A DNA stretch of 10,993 nt from Deltaproteobacteria bacterium (GCA_015233515.1 JADFXS010000006.1:22726-33718), one strand, 5' to 3'; shown: positions 1 to 6,747, counted from the first letter of the stretch. The notes: generated by a model not told the origin, from the letters alone. Program-made: numbers and translations.

Positions 1-581
1 ATAAGCCGAAACAAACGGCTCGCCGGCTGGCGACCTTGAAAAATGAGATCCGCTGGTTCGAACAAACCACGGGGCTTGATTCCGGGTTGGCGGAAACAGA
101 CTTGGCCATCCAGGCCTTCAATCTGGAGATATATGGCCGCACCAAGCAATTTCTCGATCGGGTCGCGAAGTTTTATAATGCCGTCCGCTCCGAGGCCCGG
201 AAGAAAAAGCTGGCCGAGGAAGAAACCTTGCGTAAAAAGCTGGGACGGTCAGGTTTTGATGCTCTTAAACGCGAGCATTACAATAAGGATATTGCCGCGC
301 TGGCTCTGAACATGAAATCCCTGGAAGCGGTAAGACTTTCCGGAGACAGGCTGGTTCAGATGATTGCGCCCATATGTCAGACTCCGGAATCATCCTGGGG
401 CAAGGCGCATTTTATGGCGGCCCGCAAGCGTTTCGGCCCCTGGCTGATCTCCACTTTTACTTTTAATATGATCGTGCTCTGGTGCATGGCCGCCATGTTT
501 TATGTTATTCTTTATTTTGCCCTATTACCGCGAATAGCCTCCTCGGGTGGAGCGTGGATCAAAAAACTTCGGCACTGGTAA
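1..581 (+). CDS. C-terminal end of a membrane protein, probably an ABC-2-type ABC transporter (5' partial)
   Basis: The frame is open from base 3, so the gene begins outside the window. A TTG at 36 exists but has no ribosome-binding site, and I take it as internal. About 193 residues are visible. They form a charged, helix-rich stretch (Lys/Arg/Glu-rich around EARKKKLAEEE), then the segment YNKDIAALALNMKS...RLVQMIAPIC, then one strongly hydrophobic helix from about WLISTFTFNMI to YFALLPRI, and a short basic tail. From memory, this order (a region ending in 'RLIQ.I.PIY', then a C-terminal helix like 'FNLLVIWLMTLLLYV.LYF..LRK') matches the C-termini of large fused ABC ATPase/ABC-2 permease proteins. 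No ATPase motif lies within the window, so the assignment is inference. It could be another C-terminally anchored membrane protein. It reads the same way as the next genes but is separated from them by about 430 bases. Confidence 0.5.
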   Translation, partial: KPKQTARRLATLKNEIRWFEQTTGLDSGLAETDLAIQAFNLEIYGRTKQFLDRVAKFYNAVRSEARKKKLAEEETLRKKLGRSGFDALKREHYNKDIAALALNMKSLEAVRLSGDRLVQMIAPICQTPESSWGKAHFMAARKRFGPWLISTFTFNMIVLWCMAAMFYVILYFALLPRIASSGGAWIKKLRHW

Positions 582-596
582 TCCATGCCGGCCAAG

Positions 597-650
597 AGCC
601 GCGAGGTCAGGGTAATAAAAAAAATGTTTTATCACAGGGCGGCTGTTTTT
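597..650 (+). terminator. Possible terminator after the truncated membrane-protein gene
   Basis: AGCCGC (597-602) can pair with GCGGCT (639-644). Between them an inner hairpin is possible: GTAATAAAA (612-620) with TTTTATCAC (627-635), with one mismatch. The structure is followed at once by GTTTTT (645-650). It starts 15 bases after the stop codon at 581. The long internal section makes it a weaker candidate than the other two terminators in this window. Confidence 0.4.
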
Positions 651-1000
651 GTCCGCGACATATGAACCAGGTGGAGTGGTTCTCAAAAGTTTCTTCGTTT
701 TGAAGTATCGTTGTCCTTTCGACGAAGCCGCCAGGGGCCACAACAGGAAATCTCTAAGACAAAGAAAGACGTTCTTGAAAACAACGGAGATTTCTCGCTT
801 CGCTTCGAAATGACAGCATGCGGACGTTTCTTGGCGCCATAACCCGTAACATCGCCACGGGTCGGTTACTCGAAATGCCAGGCAGCGGTGTTGATGGAAA
901 AATCGGCGTAGAGAAGGTTCAGGCCGAACAATTCCGAAAAAATTTTCGAGAATCGTTAGAAAGATTACGATAAAAAAATTTTAGATATTGTTGCTCACAA
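651..1000. other. Intergenic region with one inverted repeat, no gene seen
   Basis: I see no convincing coding frame on either strand. GAAATCTC at 747-754 is repeated in inverted form as GAGATTTC at 787-794. The second arm runs straight into a smaller imperfect palindrome, ATTTC...GAAAT, spanning 790-811. This TTCTCGCTTCGCTTCGAAAT type of sequence resembles short degenerate intergenic repeats found in many bacterial genomes. The last 60 bases are A/T-rich and would suit a promoter for the gene at 1013, but I could not find well-spaced -35 and -10 boxes. Confidence 0.35.
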
Positions 1001-1012
1001 CGGAGGTTGGTG

Positions 1013-1867
1013 ATGAAAATTTTTAAGGCATTGATTTCCGCTGCCGTCACGATGGTCATGATTCTGATAGTGGCGAGTCCGGGTCGGGCCGAAGGAGAAA
1101 ACCTGAAAGAGGCGGCCAAAAAATTTGTGGAAATCTACGGTAAGAACGAAGGGGTCAAGCTTTTAAAAAATCTGGACAGCTTGAAGAAGGCCGGACTGTC
1201 TTACCAGGAAAACCTCGTGGTTCCCCTGGAAGGTGTGAGCGACTGCAAGGATCAGGATCAACTGCGCATATTATTGGGCATCTATATGGCGGACTCGAAC
1301 TATGCCATGGTCTTCGGGAAAAACAAGCAGTTTCTGGAAACCCGCCAAGTTGCGACCAAGCAAGTCTTTGACCGTCTGGATGTCCGGTCTAAAATCGAAC
1401 TTCCGAAGATAGACGCGGAAGTAATGAAACAGTACAGCGAAGATCCCGCAAATGAAACCAAACGGGAAGACCTGTTGAAATCTTTCACGGCCAACTGGGA
1501 AAAAATATTCACCAAGGCGGAAAATGACTCAGCCATAATGGAAATGGCCGTGGAGACCGCTTATGGGGCCACCCTGGAAGGTTTATACCTGGTATGTAAA
1601 CTGACGATAGTCACCGAGGTGGGAGAAAATATCGTCTCCCTGTTCAACTACCAGCTCGAACGCCAGGAAAAACTGGGGCTTCTGCTCAAATCCTTCAACG
1701 ATCCCTATTTAGCCGGCCTCATGAAACGGGATGAGCGGCTCGGTCAGATAGAACCGATAAAAAAGATCATTCAAACCAAGCAGGGCAAACTCAACCAGGA
1801 AGATATCAAAAATTTGTTAAACCTGATGGAACCGATCAGAAACGGTATTGTCGCCAAATGTCGATAA
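1013..1867 (+). CDS. Exported protein of unknown function
   Basis: 284 residues. I chose ATG 1013 because GGAGG (1002-1006) lies 6 bases upstream; in-frame TTG 1007 and GTG 1010 fall inside that spacer. Residues 1-26 are a typical Sec signal peptide: a basic start (MKIFK), a hydrophobic core, and S-P-G-R-A before a likely signal peptidase I cut ahead of EGENLK. The mature part is mainly helical and charged, with no membrane segment. It has few cysteines, one in GVSDCKD, one in LYLVCK and one in the last two residues (CR), so there are no heme or metal motifs. I do not recognise the family. The gene ends 10 bases inside the next gene (ATG at 1858), so the two are probably translationally coupled. 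The product is likely periplasmic, whereas its partner looks cytoplasmic. Confidence 0.85.
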   Translation: MKIFKALISAAVTMVMILIVASPGRAEGENLKEAAKKFVEIYGKNEGVKLLKNLDSLKKAGLSYQENLVVPLEGVSDCKDQDQLRILLGIYMADSNYAMVFGKNKQFLETRQVATKQVFDRLDVRSKIELPKIDAEVMKQYSEDPANETKREDLLKSFTANWEKIFTKAENDSAIMEMAVETAYGATLEGLYLVCKLTIVTEVGENIVSLFNYQLERQEKLGLLLKSFNDPYLAGLMKRDERLGQIEPIKKIIQTKQGKLNQEDIKNLLNLMEPIRNGIVAKCR

Positions 1868-3216
1868 ACAAATATTTTGAACTCGATCCCAATGCCTTGG
1901 ATGTTGCTCGGCACGAGGATATTTTTATCGCCTATTACCAGGACGCCCCGCTAAAAACGCCAAGCGGTCTGCCGATCAGCCACCGCGTCCAACGAGTGCT
2001 GGAACATCTGACTCGTGAGTTAGCTCTAGCCGGTCGTTTCGGAATGGGCGAGGTCAACACCTATACTTGGTTTACTTGGACGCATGACCTCAGCGCCGAC
2101 AATCAACTGGTGGAAAGTCTTTTTTGCCAAGCTTTCGCCGGCGACTGCTTTGCCAAGCAACGCTCAACCAGGGAACAGGTTGAATCTCTTGCCGCCAAGA
2201 CCCACCAGGCTCAAATCCCCAAATTACCGGATATCGACCACCCGCTTTTTGCTTTTCTCTTCAGTGGTCTCAATAGATTAATCAGTAAAATCATTGAAAC
2301 CGTAATGGAACTGGCCCATGAAGCTGAAAATTTGAATTACGAAGACCTTCTGCAAAATCCGCAAGTTTTCCGAGCAGCTTTCCTGGGATTCACGACTGAA
2401 AAGCAGGCGGCCTTGCTCATGCTGTCTCATGCCCATCTCTCCGGATTTATTCTGCCGTTTCTTTTAATCGATAGACGGATTACGGCCTCGGAATATGCCA
2501 ACGGCGTATTTCTGACCGATTTACCAAATCAACATCAATACCCACAAGCCGAATCCCATGACACCCAAGGAATCCCGATCATGCATTTGACCCGGCCGAA
2601 CTGGCAGCGGCCATCGGAAAGCTTTGCGGCTATCCATCAACAGGCCTCGGGAGTAATGGAGCTTTTGACCTGCCTGTCGGAAGAAGGCGAACCAACCGGG
2701 ATATTGGAATTGATCCGTCGCGGCGAGGATTTCAATCGAGAATTCAAATCCACCTTGCGTCGTAACCTTCATACTCAGAAAAACGATCAGGCCATTGAAC
2801 ACGCCTGCCTAAAAACCATCTGTGCATTTTTGAATTCTAACGGCGGTTCCTTACTGATTGGGGTTCGAGATGACGGATCTATCGAAGGTATTGAAACTGA
2901 TAGCTTTCCCGGCGAAGACCGTTTTGCCCAACATTTGTGGAATTTGATTAAAACCGCTTTGGGCTTGGAAGTAACCCAGTGTGTGCGGACCGAATTCGAA
3001 AAAATAGACCACCGGACAGTCTGTTTGGTTTCTTGTTCTTCCAGCCGGGATCCGGTGTTTTTAAAATTTAAAAACGAAGAGGAATTTTATATCCGGGTCG
3101 GACCAAGTTCCGCCAGTCTGGGGCTCAAGGACACCTTGAAATACATCGAACAGCGTTTTCAATCCAAACCCATATCAACCATGATTAAAAAAGATGTATT
3201 TAATAAGCGGCAATAA
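1858..3216 (+). CDS. Protein with C-terminal Schlafen AlbA_2 domain and unrecognised N-terminal half
   Basis: 452 residues, ATG start inside the end of the preceding gene. I see no good Shine-Dalgarno, which fits translational coupling. Residues about 287-434 match the Schlafen AlbA_2 (divergent AAA_4/AlbA_2) pattern: RRGEDFNREFKSTL at 287-300, then LKTICAFLNSNGGSLLIGVRD at about 318-338 (the AFxNxxGGxLxIGVxDDG signature), G-I-E at 344-346, and a final strand pair with PVFLK (399-403) and the FYIRVG-SSASL element (410-421). Such domains bind nucleic acid or nucleotides and occur in regulators and some defence proteins. Residues 1-280 are soluble, rich in His, Leu and aromatics, and match nothing I know. 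No signal peptide or membrane helix is visible, so I expect a cytoplasmic protein. The specific role is unknown. The AlbA_2 assignment is firm; anything beyond that is not. Confidence 0.88.
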   Translation: MSINKYFELDPNALDVARHEDIFIAYYQDAPLKTPSGLPISHRVQRVLEHLTRELALAGRFGMGEVNTYTWFTWTHDLSADNQLVESLFCQAFAGDCFAKQRSTREQVESLAAKTHQAQIPKLPDIDHPLFAFLFSGLNRLISKIIETVMELAHEAENLNYEDLLQNPQVFRAAFLGFTTEKQAALLMLSHAHLSGFILPFLLIDRRITASEYANGVFLTDLPNQHQYPQAESHDTQGIPIMHLTRPNWQRPSESFAAIHQQASGVMELLTCLSEEGEPTGILELIRRGEDFNREFKSTLRRNLHTQKNDQAIEHACLKTICAFLNSNGGSLLIGVRDDGSIEGIETDSFPGEDRFAQHLWNLIKTALGLEVTQCVRTEFEKIDHRTVCLVSCSSSRDPVFLKFKNEEEFYIRVGPSSASLGLKDTLKYIEQRFQSKPISTMIKKDVFNKRQ

Positions 3217-3274
3217 TATGCCATACAAAAAACACTTATACGTCACTTGAATGTTTTGCCGCAAGAAACATCTT

Positions 3275-3315
3275 TGAACATGCCAGCGAGCGCATTCGCC
3301 GTAGCTTGCTGCGAA
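3275..3315 (-). repeat. Intergenic repeat element between convergent genes
   Basis: On the minus strand it reads as a degenerate hairpin (3295-3315, core GTAGCTTGCTGCG on the plus strand) followed by GAATGCGCTCGC, two differing bases, and GCATGTTCA (3297 down to 3275). It matches 6725-6747 at 21 of 23 positions. The hairpin core GTAGCTTGC recurs exactly at 9341-9349. The whole stretch 3217-3465 holds this element and the terminator at 3428-3452, and no gene that I can see. Confidence 0.6.
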
Positions 3316-3427
3316 GAGTTTCAACTACGATTTATAATTGCGATAAAGGCGCGGGGGATCTGACTCGGCCTACACATGATCTGCACAAAGTAATTGTTGG
3401 CGACTTGAGAAAACAACGCGGGAAGAA

Positions 3428-3452
3428 GGTAGAAACCGGGACGGTTTCTACC
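3428..3452 (-). terminator. Perfect hairpin, probable terminator of the pxp/HdeA-like unit
   Basis: GGTAGAAACC (3428-3437) and GGTTTCTACC (3443-3452) form a perfect 10-bp stem with a 5-base loop. Read on the minus strand, it lies 13 bases after the stop codon of the HdeA-like gene and is followed by TTCTTCCC, a weak U-rich tail. On the plus strand there is no T-run after it, so the minus direction is favoured. It sits between convergent genes and could hinder read-through from either side. Confidence 0.65.
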
Positions 3453-3465
3453 TTGATGTAAAAAT

Positions 3466-3798
3466 TTACTTGGCCAGACCGAGCTCTTTGGATGCGGCTA
3501 AAAGATTGGCCGTGGGGTTTTTGGCGCAATGTGCGGCTATGTTCTTGGAAAACTCTTCAAATTGTTTACCATCCAAGACCGTGTCACCGCTGACGCCGGA
3601 TAGAAAACCGTCCAGCCACATGAGCATGTAAGCCGCGGTCTCACCGCTGGAATCGGCGCCGGCTTCCTGTAGAAACTCTCCACAAGTCATCTTGCCCAAG
3701 TCAATTTTCTGGATTTGCTTGCCGGCCGCGGAGGCTCCAACCGGAACCAGAAACAGCACCAGCAATGCGACAAAAACAACTTTACTCAAGTTTTTCAT
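3466..3798 (-). CDS. Small exported HdeA/HdeB-like protein
   Basis: 110 residues from ATG at 3798 (minus strand), with AAAGGA about 8 bases upstream. An in-frame TTG at 3801 is less likely. Residues 1 to about 25 form a signal peptide (basic MKNLSK, hydrophobic core, cut near GASA-AG). The mature part is short and acid-rich. It carries the pattern I associate with the HdeA/HdeB family: MTCGEFL near residue 39, MLMWLDGFLSG in the middle, and HCAKNP near residue 91. The two cysteines, C39 and C91, are placed like the disulfide pair of that family. HdeA and HdeB are periplasmic acid-stress chaperones of enterobacteria; many distant relatives have no known function, so the role here is inferred from fold only. 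It follows pxpC by 59 bases on the same strand and precedes the hairpin at 3428-3452, so it is probably the last gene of that transcript. Confidence 0.7.
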   Translation of the reverse strand: MKNLSKVVFVALLVLFLVPVGASAAGKQIQKIDLGKMTCGEFLQEAGADSSGETAAYMLMWLDGFLSGVSGDTVLDGKQFEEFSKNIAAHCAKNPTANLLAASKELGLAK

Positions 3799-3857
3799 CA
3801 AAGAAATCCTTTCATTATAGATTTTGAGAAGTTTTAAAAGGCCATTTTAATAGACGC

Positions 3858-4802
3858 TTAAAGATTATCAGCAGGCTGACTATCTTGCAAGGATTTTTTA
3901 GCTTCGAGTCTGGAGACCGGCTTAAAGCCGATCAAGTCGCCGGGATACAATTGACCCAGCATATACAAATCAGCGCTGATGACCGCGGCGATTTTCCGGT
4001 AACCGCCGGTGACGGTTTCATTCAGGATAATAATCGGCTGACCGTCGCCCGGAACCTGGATTACACCGGGGATCAACCCTTCCGACCATACAGATTCCGG
4101 ATACTCCCGGCGTCTGGATATGGCCGGGCCAACCAGGCGGATGCCGGTCCGGTCCACCTCACTGGTCACTTGATAGACAGCCCGGCCAAAGACCGCCAAT
4201 CCTTCCGGAGTGAATTGTTCATCCTGGGGGCCCAGGATGACCCTGATCGTCCAGGGTGGACCATAGGCTGGAATCATTTCCGACGGCAAGGTGCATGCTG
4301 CGGTAGCGGTCAAGGATCGGGAGAGGATTTCAGCGCTCAGCAGGTCTCCTTTTTTCAACGAACGGCCGGCCAATCCGCCGAATTCGGCGCTGATGTTGGT
4401 GGATCGGCTACCCAGAATCGGCGGCGCGGCCAATCCGCCGCCGACGGTCAGATATGCCCGACAACCGGTCCGCCTCGCCCGGAAATGAATTTTATCCCCG
4501 GGTTCCATGATTAATGACTGCCACGGAGGGATAGACCGGCCGTTCAAATGAGCGGACAAGTCTCCACCCGTAATGGCCACAGCGATGGTCCTAAGAGCCT
4601 CGGCCTTGAACCCGGCCAAGGTAATTTCCAAACCGGCGGCGTCATTCTGATTGCCGGCCAGATAATTGCCTGAAGCCAAAGCCCGGGCGTCCAAAGCGCC
4701 GCTGGAGGCTACTCCGTATCGGCCAAGTCCTAAGCGTCCCAAATCTTGGATCGTGGTCATCGGCCCGGGCGTTATAACCTTCAGAACATTCTCTATGGCC
4801 AC
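3858..4802 (-). CDS. pxpC: 5-oxoprolinase subunit PxpC (KipA / biotin-dependent carboxyltransferase-like family)
   Basis: 314 residues, GTG start at 4802, overlapping the end of pxpB by 10 bases. GGAGG lies 7 bases upstream inside pxpB. With PxpA and PxpB it forms the prokaryotic 5-oxoprolinase, which uses ATP to open 5-oxo-L-proline (pyroglutamate) to L-glutamate in the cytoplasm. Family signatures are clear: GPMTTIQDLGRLG (13-25), SGALDARAL near 34-42, NDAAGLEITLAG (53-64), a Gly-rich YLTVGGGL at 117-124, GSRSTNISAEFGGL (131-144), then GPQDEQF (191-197), a conserved D-R-T-G-I-R-L motif (217-223), PGVIQVPGDGQPII (245-258) and TGGYRKIAAV (265-274). Length is normal for the family and no key block is missing. 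The same family also includes KipA of Bacillus, which acts with KipI. The complete A-B-C set next to it favours oxoprolinase. Confidence 0.95.
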   Translation of the reverse strand: MAIENVLKVITPGPMTTIQDLGRLGLGRYGVASSGALDARALASGNYLAGNQNDAAGLEITLAGFKAEALRTIAVAITGGDLSAHLNGRSIPPWQSLIMEPGDKIHFRARRTGCRAYLTVGGGLAAPPILGSRSTNISAEFGGLAGRSLKKGDLLSAEILSRSLTATAACTLPSEMIPAYGPPWTIRVILGPQDEQFTPEGLAVFGRAVYQVTSEVDRTGIRLVGPAISRRREYPESVWSEGLIPGVIQVPGDGQPIIILNETVTGGYRKIAAVISADLYMLGQLYPGDLIGFKPVSRLEAKKSLQDSQPADNL

Positions 4803-5470
4803 GTTAGCGCCTCCGGTTCGGTCACCGGGACGAATTTGACCTGATCGCCCATGGATAATAATGACGGCGGCCTTTCATGAGGAGCAAACAAGGTTAAGGG
4901 TGTCCAACCGATGATTCGCCACCCTCCCGGACTTTCGACCGGGTATATTCCGGTCTGGCGTTGGGCCAGGGCCACCGAACCTCGAGGAACGCGTATCCGG
5001 GGCGAGTCCAGGCGAGGAACGGCTATGGCTTCGGGCACCAGGCCCATGTATGGAAACCCGGGCGTGAAACCAATCATATATACCAAATAAGTCGCGTCGG
5101 TATGAATCCGGATCACTTCCCGAGGCGAAAGTCCGCACCGGTCGGCCACCCATTCCAGGTCCGGCCCGTAAGTTCCGCCATAAATCACTGGTATGTCTAT
5201 CGTTTTAGCTGGAGGAAGGGATAGTTGTTCCAGGCGGGGCCAAAGATCTTCGATCTGATCGATCAGGTGCTCCGGGTCAATAATCAGAGGGTCATAAATT
5301 ATGGTCAAGGAAGAATAAGCGGGAATCAGATCAATGATTCCAGAGGCACGGTGATGATCCAACGCGGCCAAGAGCCGCCGAAGGTCATGGTTGATCTCGG
5401 GATCGAGGCCTGTTCCCAGAGAAACGATCAGGGCTCGATCGCCCATGAGTCTAAAAATAGGAGACTTCAT
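4793..5470 (-). CDS. pxpB: 5-oxoprolinase subunit PxpB (KipI / allophanate hydrolase subunit 1 family)
   Basis: 225 residues from ATG 5470. Only 7 bases separate it from the pxpA stop codon, and its own stop overlaps the pxpC start, so the three genes are tightly coupled. Signatures of the family are present throughout: GDRALIVSLG at 10-19, PVIYGGTYGPDLEWVA (94-109), then H123 in the helix after LSPREVI, YLVYMIGFTPGFPYMG (128-143), PR...PRIRVPRGSVA (152-167), QTGIYPVESPGGWRIIGWT (172-190) and LTLF. The C-terminal part is the cyclophilin-like fold shared with allophanate hydrolase subunit 1. KipI of Bacillus subtilis, a homologue, inhibits the sporulation kinase KinA. Here a role as an oxoprolinase subunit is favoured by the adjacent pxpA and pxpC. 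The ribosome-binding site is weak, in keeping with coupled translation. Confidence 0.95.
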   Translation of the reverse strand: MKSPIFRLMGDRALIVSLGTGLDPEINHDLRRLLAALDHHRASGIIDLIPAYSSLTIIYDPLIIDPEHLIDQIEDLWPRLEQLSLPPAKTIDIPVIYGGTYGPDLEWVADRCGLSPREVIRIHTDATYLVYMIGFTPGFPYMGLVPEAIAVPRLDSPRIRVPRGSVALAQRQTGIYPVESPGGWRIIGWTPLTLFAPHERPPSLLSMGDQVKFVPVTEPEALTWP

Positions 5471-5477
5471 AGGCGAA

Positions 5478-6257
5478 TTAAATAAAAGTTCCGGCTGAAA
5501 CCACGTTCACTCCGGCTCGGGATAAGGCGGTGCGAATGGTTCGGACCAAGGTCACGGCTTCCGGGTTATCGCCGTGAACGCATACGGTTTCGGCTTGAAT
5601 TTTCAAATCTTTTCCATCGATACCGGCCAGAAGTCCTTCCTTGACCATGCGGACTACTCTTTTGGCCGCTAAATCATGGTCATGGATGACCGCGCCGGGC
5701 AGACGTCGCGAAACCAGGGAGCCGTCAGGATTATAGGCCCGGTCGGCAAAGAACTCCAGGGCTATCCGGACACCGTACTTTTGTCCCATTTTTTTTAATT
5801 CCGAGGCGTTGTTACCGGCCATGGCATAGAGTATCAGACGGTTGTCAATCCGAGCCATGACTTCCGCGATGACTTCCCATATGGTCCCATCGGCCACGGC
5901 CATATTGTATAATGCTCCGTGAGGTTTGACGTGTTGAAGAGCGACCCCGAATCGCGCCGCGAAAGCGGCCAGGGCGCCGATCTGATATGTGGCATAATCC
6001 CGGATCTCGTCGTAGGTCACCTCCATGTTCCTTCGGCCGAAACCGAGAAGATCCGGGAAACCGATATGGGCTCCGACGGCCACCTTAAATTCCTTGGCCA
6101 GAATTATAGTCTTTTTCATGACCGTCGGATCGCCGGCGTGATAACCACAAGCCGCATTGGCGCTGGTGATCAGGGGAACGACCTCTTCATCCAGACCGAT
6201 TTTATAGGCGCCGAAGCTTTCCCCCAAGTCGGAATTGAGATCAATATTGAAAGTCAT
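5478..6257 (-). CDS. pxpA: 5-oxoprolinase subunit PxpA (LamB/YcsF family)
   Basis: 259 residues from ATG 6257, with AAGGAA (6266-6271, minus strand) 8 bases upstream. It is the first gene of the minus-strand operon. PxpA is the (beta/alpha)-barrel-like subunit of the ATP-dependent 5-oxoprolinase PxpABC, which returns the dead-end metabolite 5-oxoproline to glutamate. Family signatures: DLNSDLGESFG (6-16), SANAACGYHAGDP (32-44), VGAHIGFPDLLGFGRR (61-76), LQHVKPHGALYN (108-119), FFADRAYNPDGSLVSR (169-184), and VCVHGDNPEAV near 225-235. These include the conserved Asp, His and Arg residues expected around the active site. Length is usual for the family and the gene looks intact. A plus-strand promoter candidate overlaps its start codon and ribosome-binding site (see 6247-6275), so expression of the two directions may interfere. 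Confidence 0.96.
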   Translation of the reverse strand: MTFNIDLNSDLGESFGAYKIGLDEEVVPLITSANAACGYHAGDPTVMKKTIILAKEFKVAVGAHIGFPDLLGFGRRNMEVTYDEIRDYATYQIGALAAFAARFGVALQHVKPHGALYNMAVADGTIWEVIAEVMARIDNRLILYAMAGNNASELKKMGQKYGVRIALEFFADRAYNPDGSLVSRRLPGAVIHDHDLAAKRVVRMVKEGLLAGIDGKDLKIQAETVCVHGDNPEAVTLVRTIRTALSRAGVNVVSAGTFI

Positions 6258-6275
6258 GATCAGTTCCTTAATAAT
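6247..6275 (+). promoter_or_regulatory. Sigma-70-like promoter candidate for a short transcript
   Basis: TTGAAA (6247-6252), then a 17-base spacer, then AATAAT (6270-6275). Each box differs from consensus at one position and the spacing is ideal. It points away from pxpA while overlapping its first codons and ribosome-binding site. A start near 6282 would give a transcript of about 135 bases ending at the terminator at 6383-6417. Confidence 0.45.
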
Positions 6276-6311
6276 ATTTAAAAATTAAACCAAGGGCCGT
6301 GGAGAATAGAG

Positions 6312-6398
6312 ATGAACTTCATTAGCTGCCTTTCCAGTTATCGGCATGCTCAAACAAGCAGAGGAGGCGCGCTAATGTGCTTCGAGCAAACCGCTTAA
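6312..6398 (+). CDS. Candidate 28-residue microprotein, or sRNA with a fortuitous ORF
   Basis: An ATG at 6312 follows GGAG (6301-6304) by 7 bases and opens 28 codons, translated as MNFISCLSSYRHAQTSRGGA followed by LMCFEQTA. It is short, has two cysteines, and has no membrane helix. Its TAA (6396-6398) falls in the loop of the terminator hairpin. With the promoter candidate at 6247-6275 it makes a complete miniature transcription unit, which is the only reason for taking it seriously. No homologue is known to me. The transcript could equally be a non-coding RNA whose function does not need translation. Confidence 0.3.
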   Translation: MNFISCLSSYRHAQTSRGGALMCFEQTA

Positions 6399-6417
6399 CG
6401 GTTTGCTCGTGTTTTTA
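6383..6417 (+). terminator. Strong Rho-independent terminator
   Basis: CGAGCAAACCG (6383-6393) and CGGTTTGCTCG (6399-6409) form a perfect 11-bp stem with the 5-base loop CTTAA, followed by TGTTTTTA. The T-run lies only on the plus-strand side. The only gene upstream on the plus strand within reach is the 28-codon ORF, because pxpA is transcribed the other way. Confidence 0.85.
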
Positions 6418-6513
6418 TACCATTGTTTTAATCGAATTGTCAGCAACGAGTAATCACTCCTCTTCCCAGTCCGGATATCGATTGGGCGAAGGATGAAGAT
6501 CGATCACTTTCTT

Positions 6514-6543
6514 TTGCCTAAACCCCGGTAACTATGGTAAAAT
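6514..6543 (+). promoter_or_regulatory. Promoter candidate for the cheA operon
   Basis: TTGCCT (6514-6519), an 18-base spacer, and TAAAAT (6538-6543) preceded by TGG, an extended -10 element. A start near 6550 would leave about 225 bases of leader before cheA. That leader holds a 9-bp direct repeat and two palindromic elements. The -35 box is only a partial match, so this is a moderate candidate. Confidence 0.35.
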
Positions 6544-6591
6544 AATTATTGTTGCTCAAATATCGAAGTCGATTTTAGCGGTTGCCCGATC

Positions 6592-6615
6592 ATAGGCCGA
6601 CTTATTATAGGCCGA
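6592..6615 (+). repeat. Short direct repeat ATAGGCCGA x2 upstream of cheA
   Basis: ATAGGCCGA occurs at 6592-6600 and again at 6607-6615, 15 bases apart start to start, in an A/T-rich stretch downstream of the promoter candidate. It could be a regulator site or chance. No known regulator motif is recognised. Confidence 0.3.
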
Positions 6616-6633
6616 ATGACCATAATATTGAAG

Positions 6634-6658
6634 CTTCCCGCGACGAGCCGCGGGGAAT
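6634..6658. repeat. Palindromic intergenic repeat element
   Basis: TTCCCGCG (6635-6642) pairs with CGCGGGGAA (6649-6657) with one bulged G and a 6-base loop. It resembles the CCCCGC...GCGGGGAATCTTC palindromes scattered between genes in Desulfobacterota-like genomes. It lies about 50 bases from a second related element (6707-6747). Confidence 0.5.
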
Positions 6659-6706
6659 CTTCGACATGTTAGGAACGAACGCGTTTAAATTTTTTGTGCT
6701 CGCCGA

Positions 6707-6747
6707 CCCGCGGCTAGCTGCAGGGAATGCGCTCGCCCGCATGTTCA
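6707..6747 (+). repeat. Intergenic repeat element, copy inverted relative to 3275-3315
   Basis: A degenerate hairpin CCCGCGGC-TA-GCTGCAGGG (6707-6725) is followed by GAATGCGCTCGC and, after two bases, GCATGTTCA (to 6747). The same 23-base tail occurs on the opposite strand at 3275-3297 with only two mismatches, and there too it abuts a degenerate hairpin. The element ends about 30 bases before the cheA start. Confidence 0.6.

Noticed and set aside
482..703. A 73-codon plus-strand frame overlapping the end of the first gene
   Set aside because: It overlaps the transmembrane coding segment out of frame and then crosses the terminator-like structure at 597-650.
3814..3819. Perfect TATAAT on the minus strand just before the HdeA-like gene, as a promoter -10 box
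   Set aside because: Transcription would start inside or after the AAAGGA ribosome-binding site, and no -35 box lies at the right distance.
4367..4440. A 14-base repeat, CGGCCAATCCGCCG, at 4367-4380 and 4427-4440
   Set aside because: Both copies encode Gly-Gly-Leu-Ala inside pxpC at conserved family positions; codon bias explains the repeat.
3885..4514. Long plus-strand open frame (209 codons) opposite pxpC
   Set aside because: It is antisense to a clear family gene, its composition follows the complementary strand, and no ribosome-binding site is seen.
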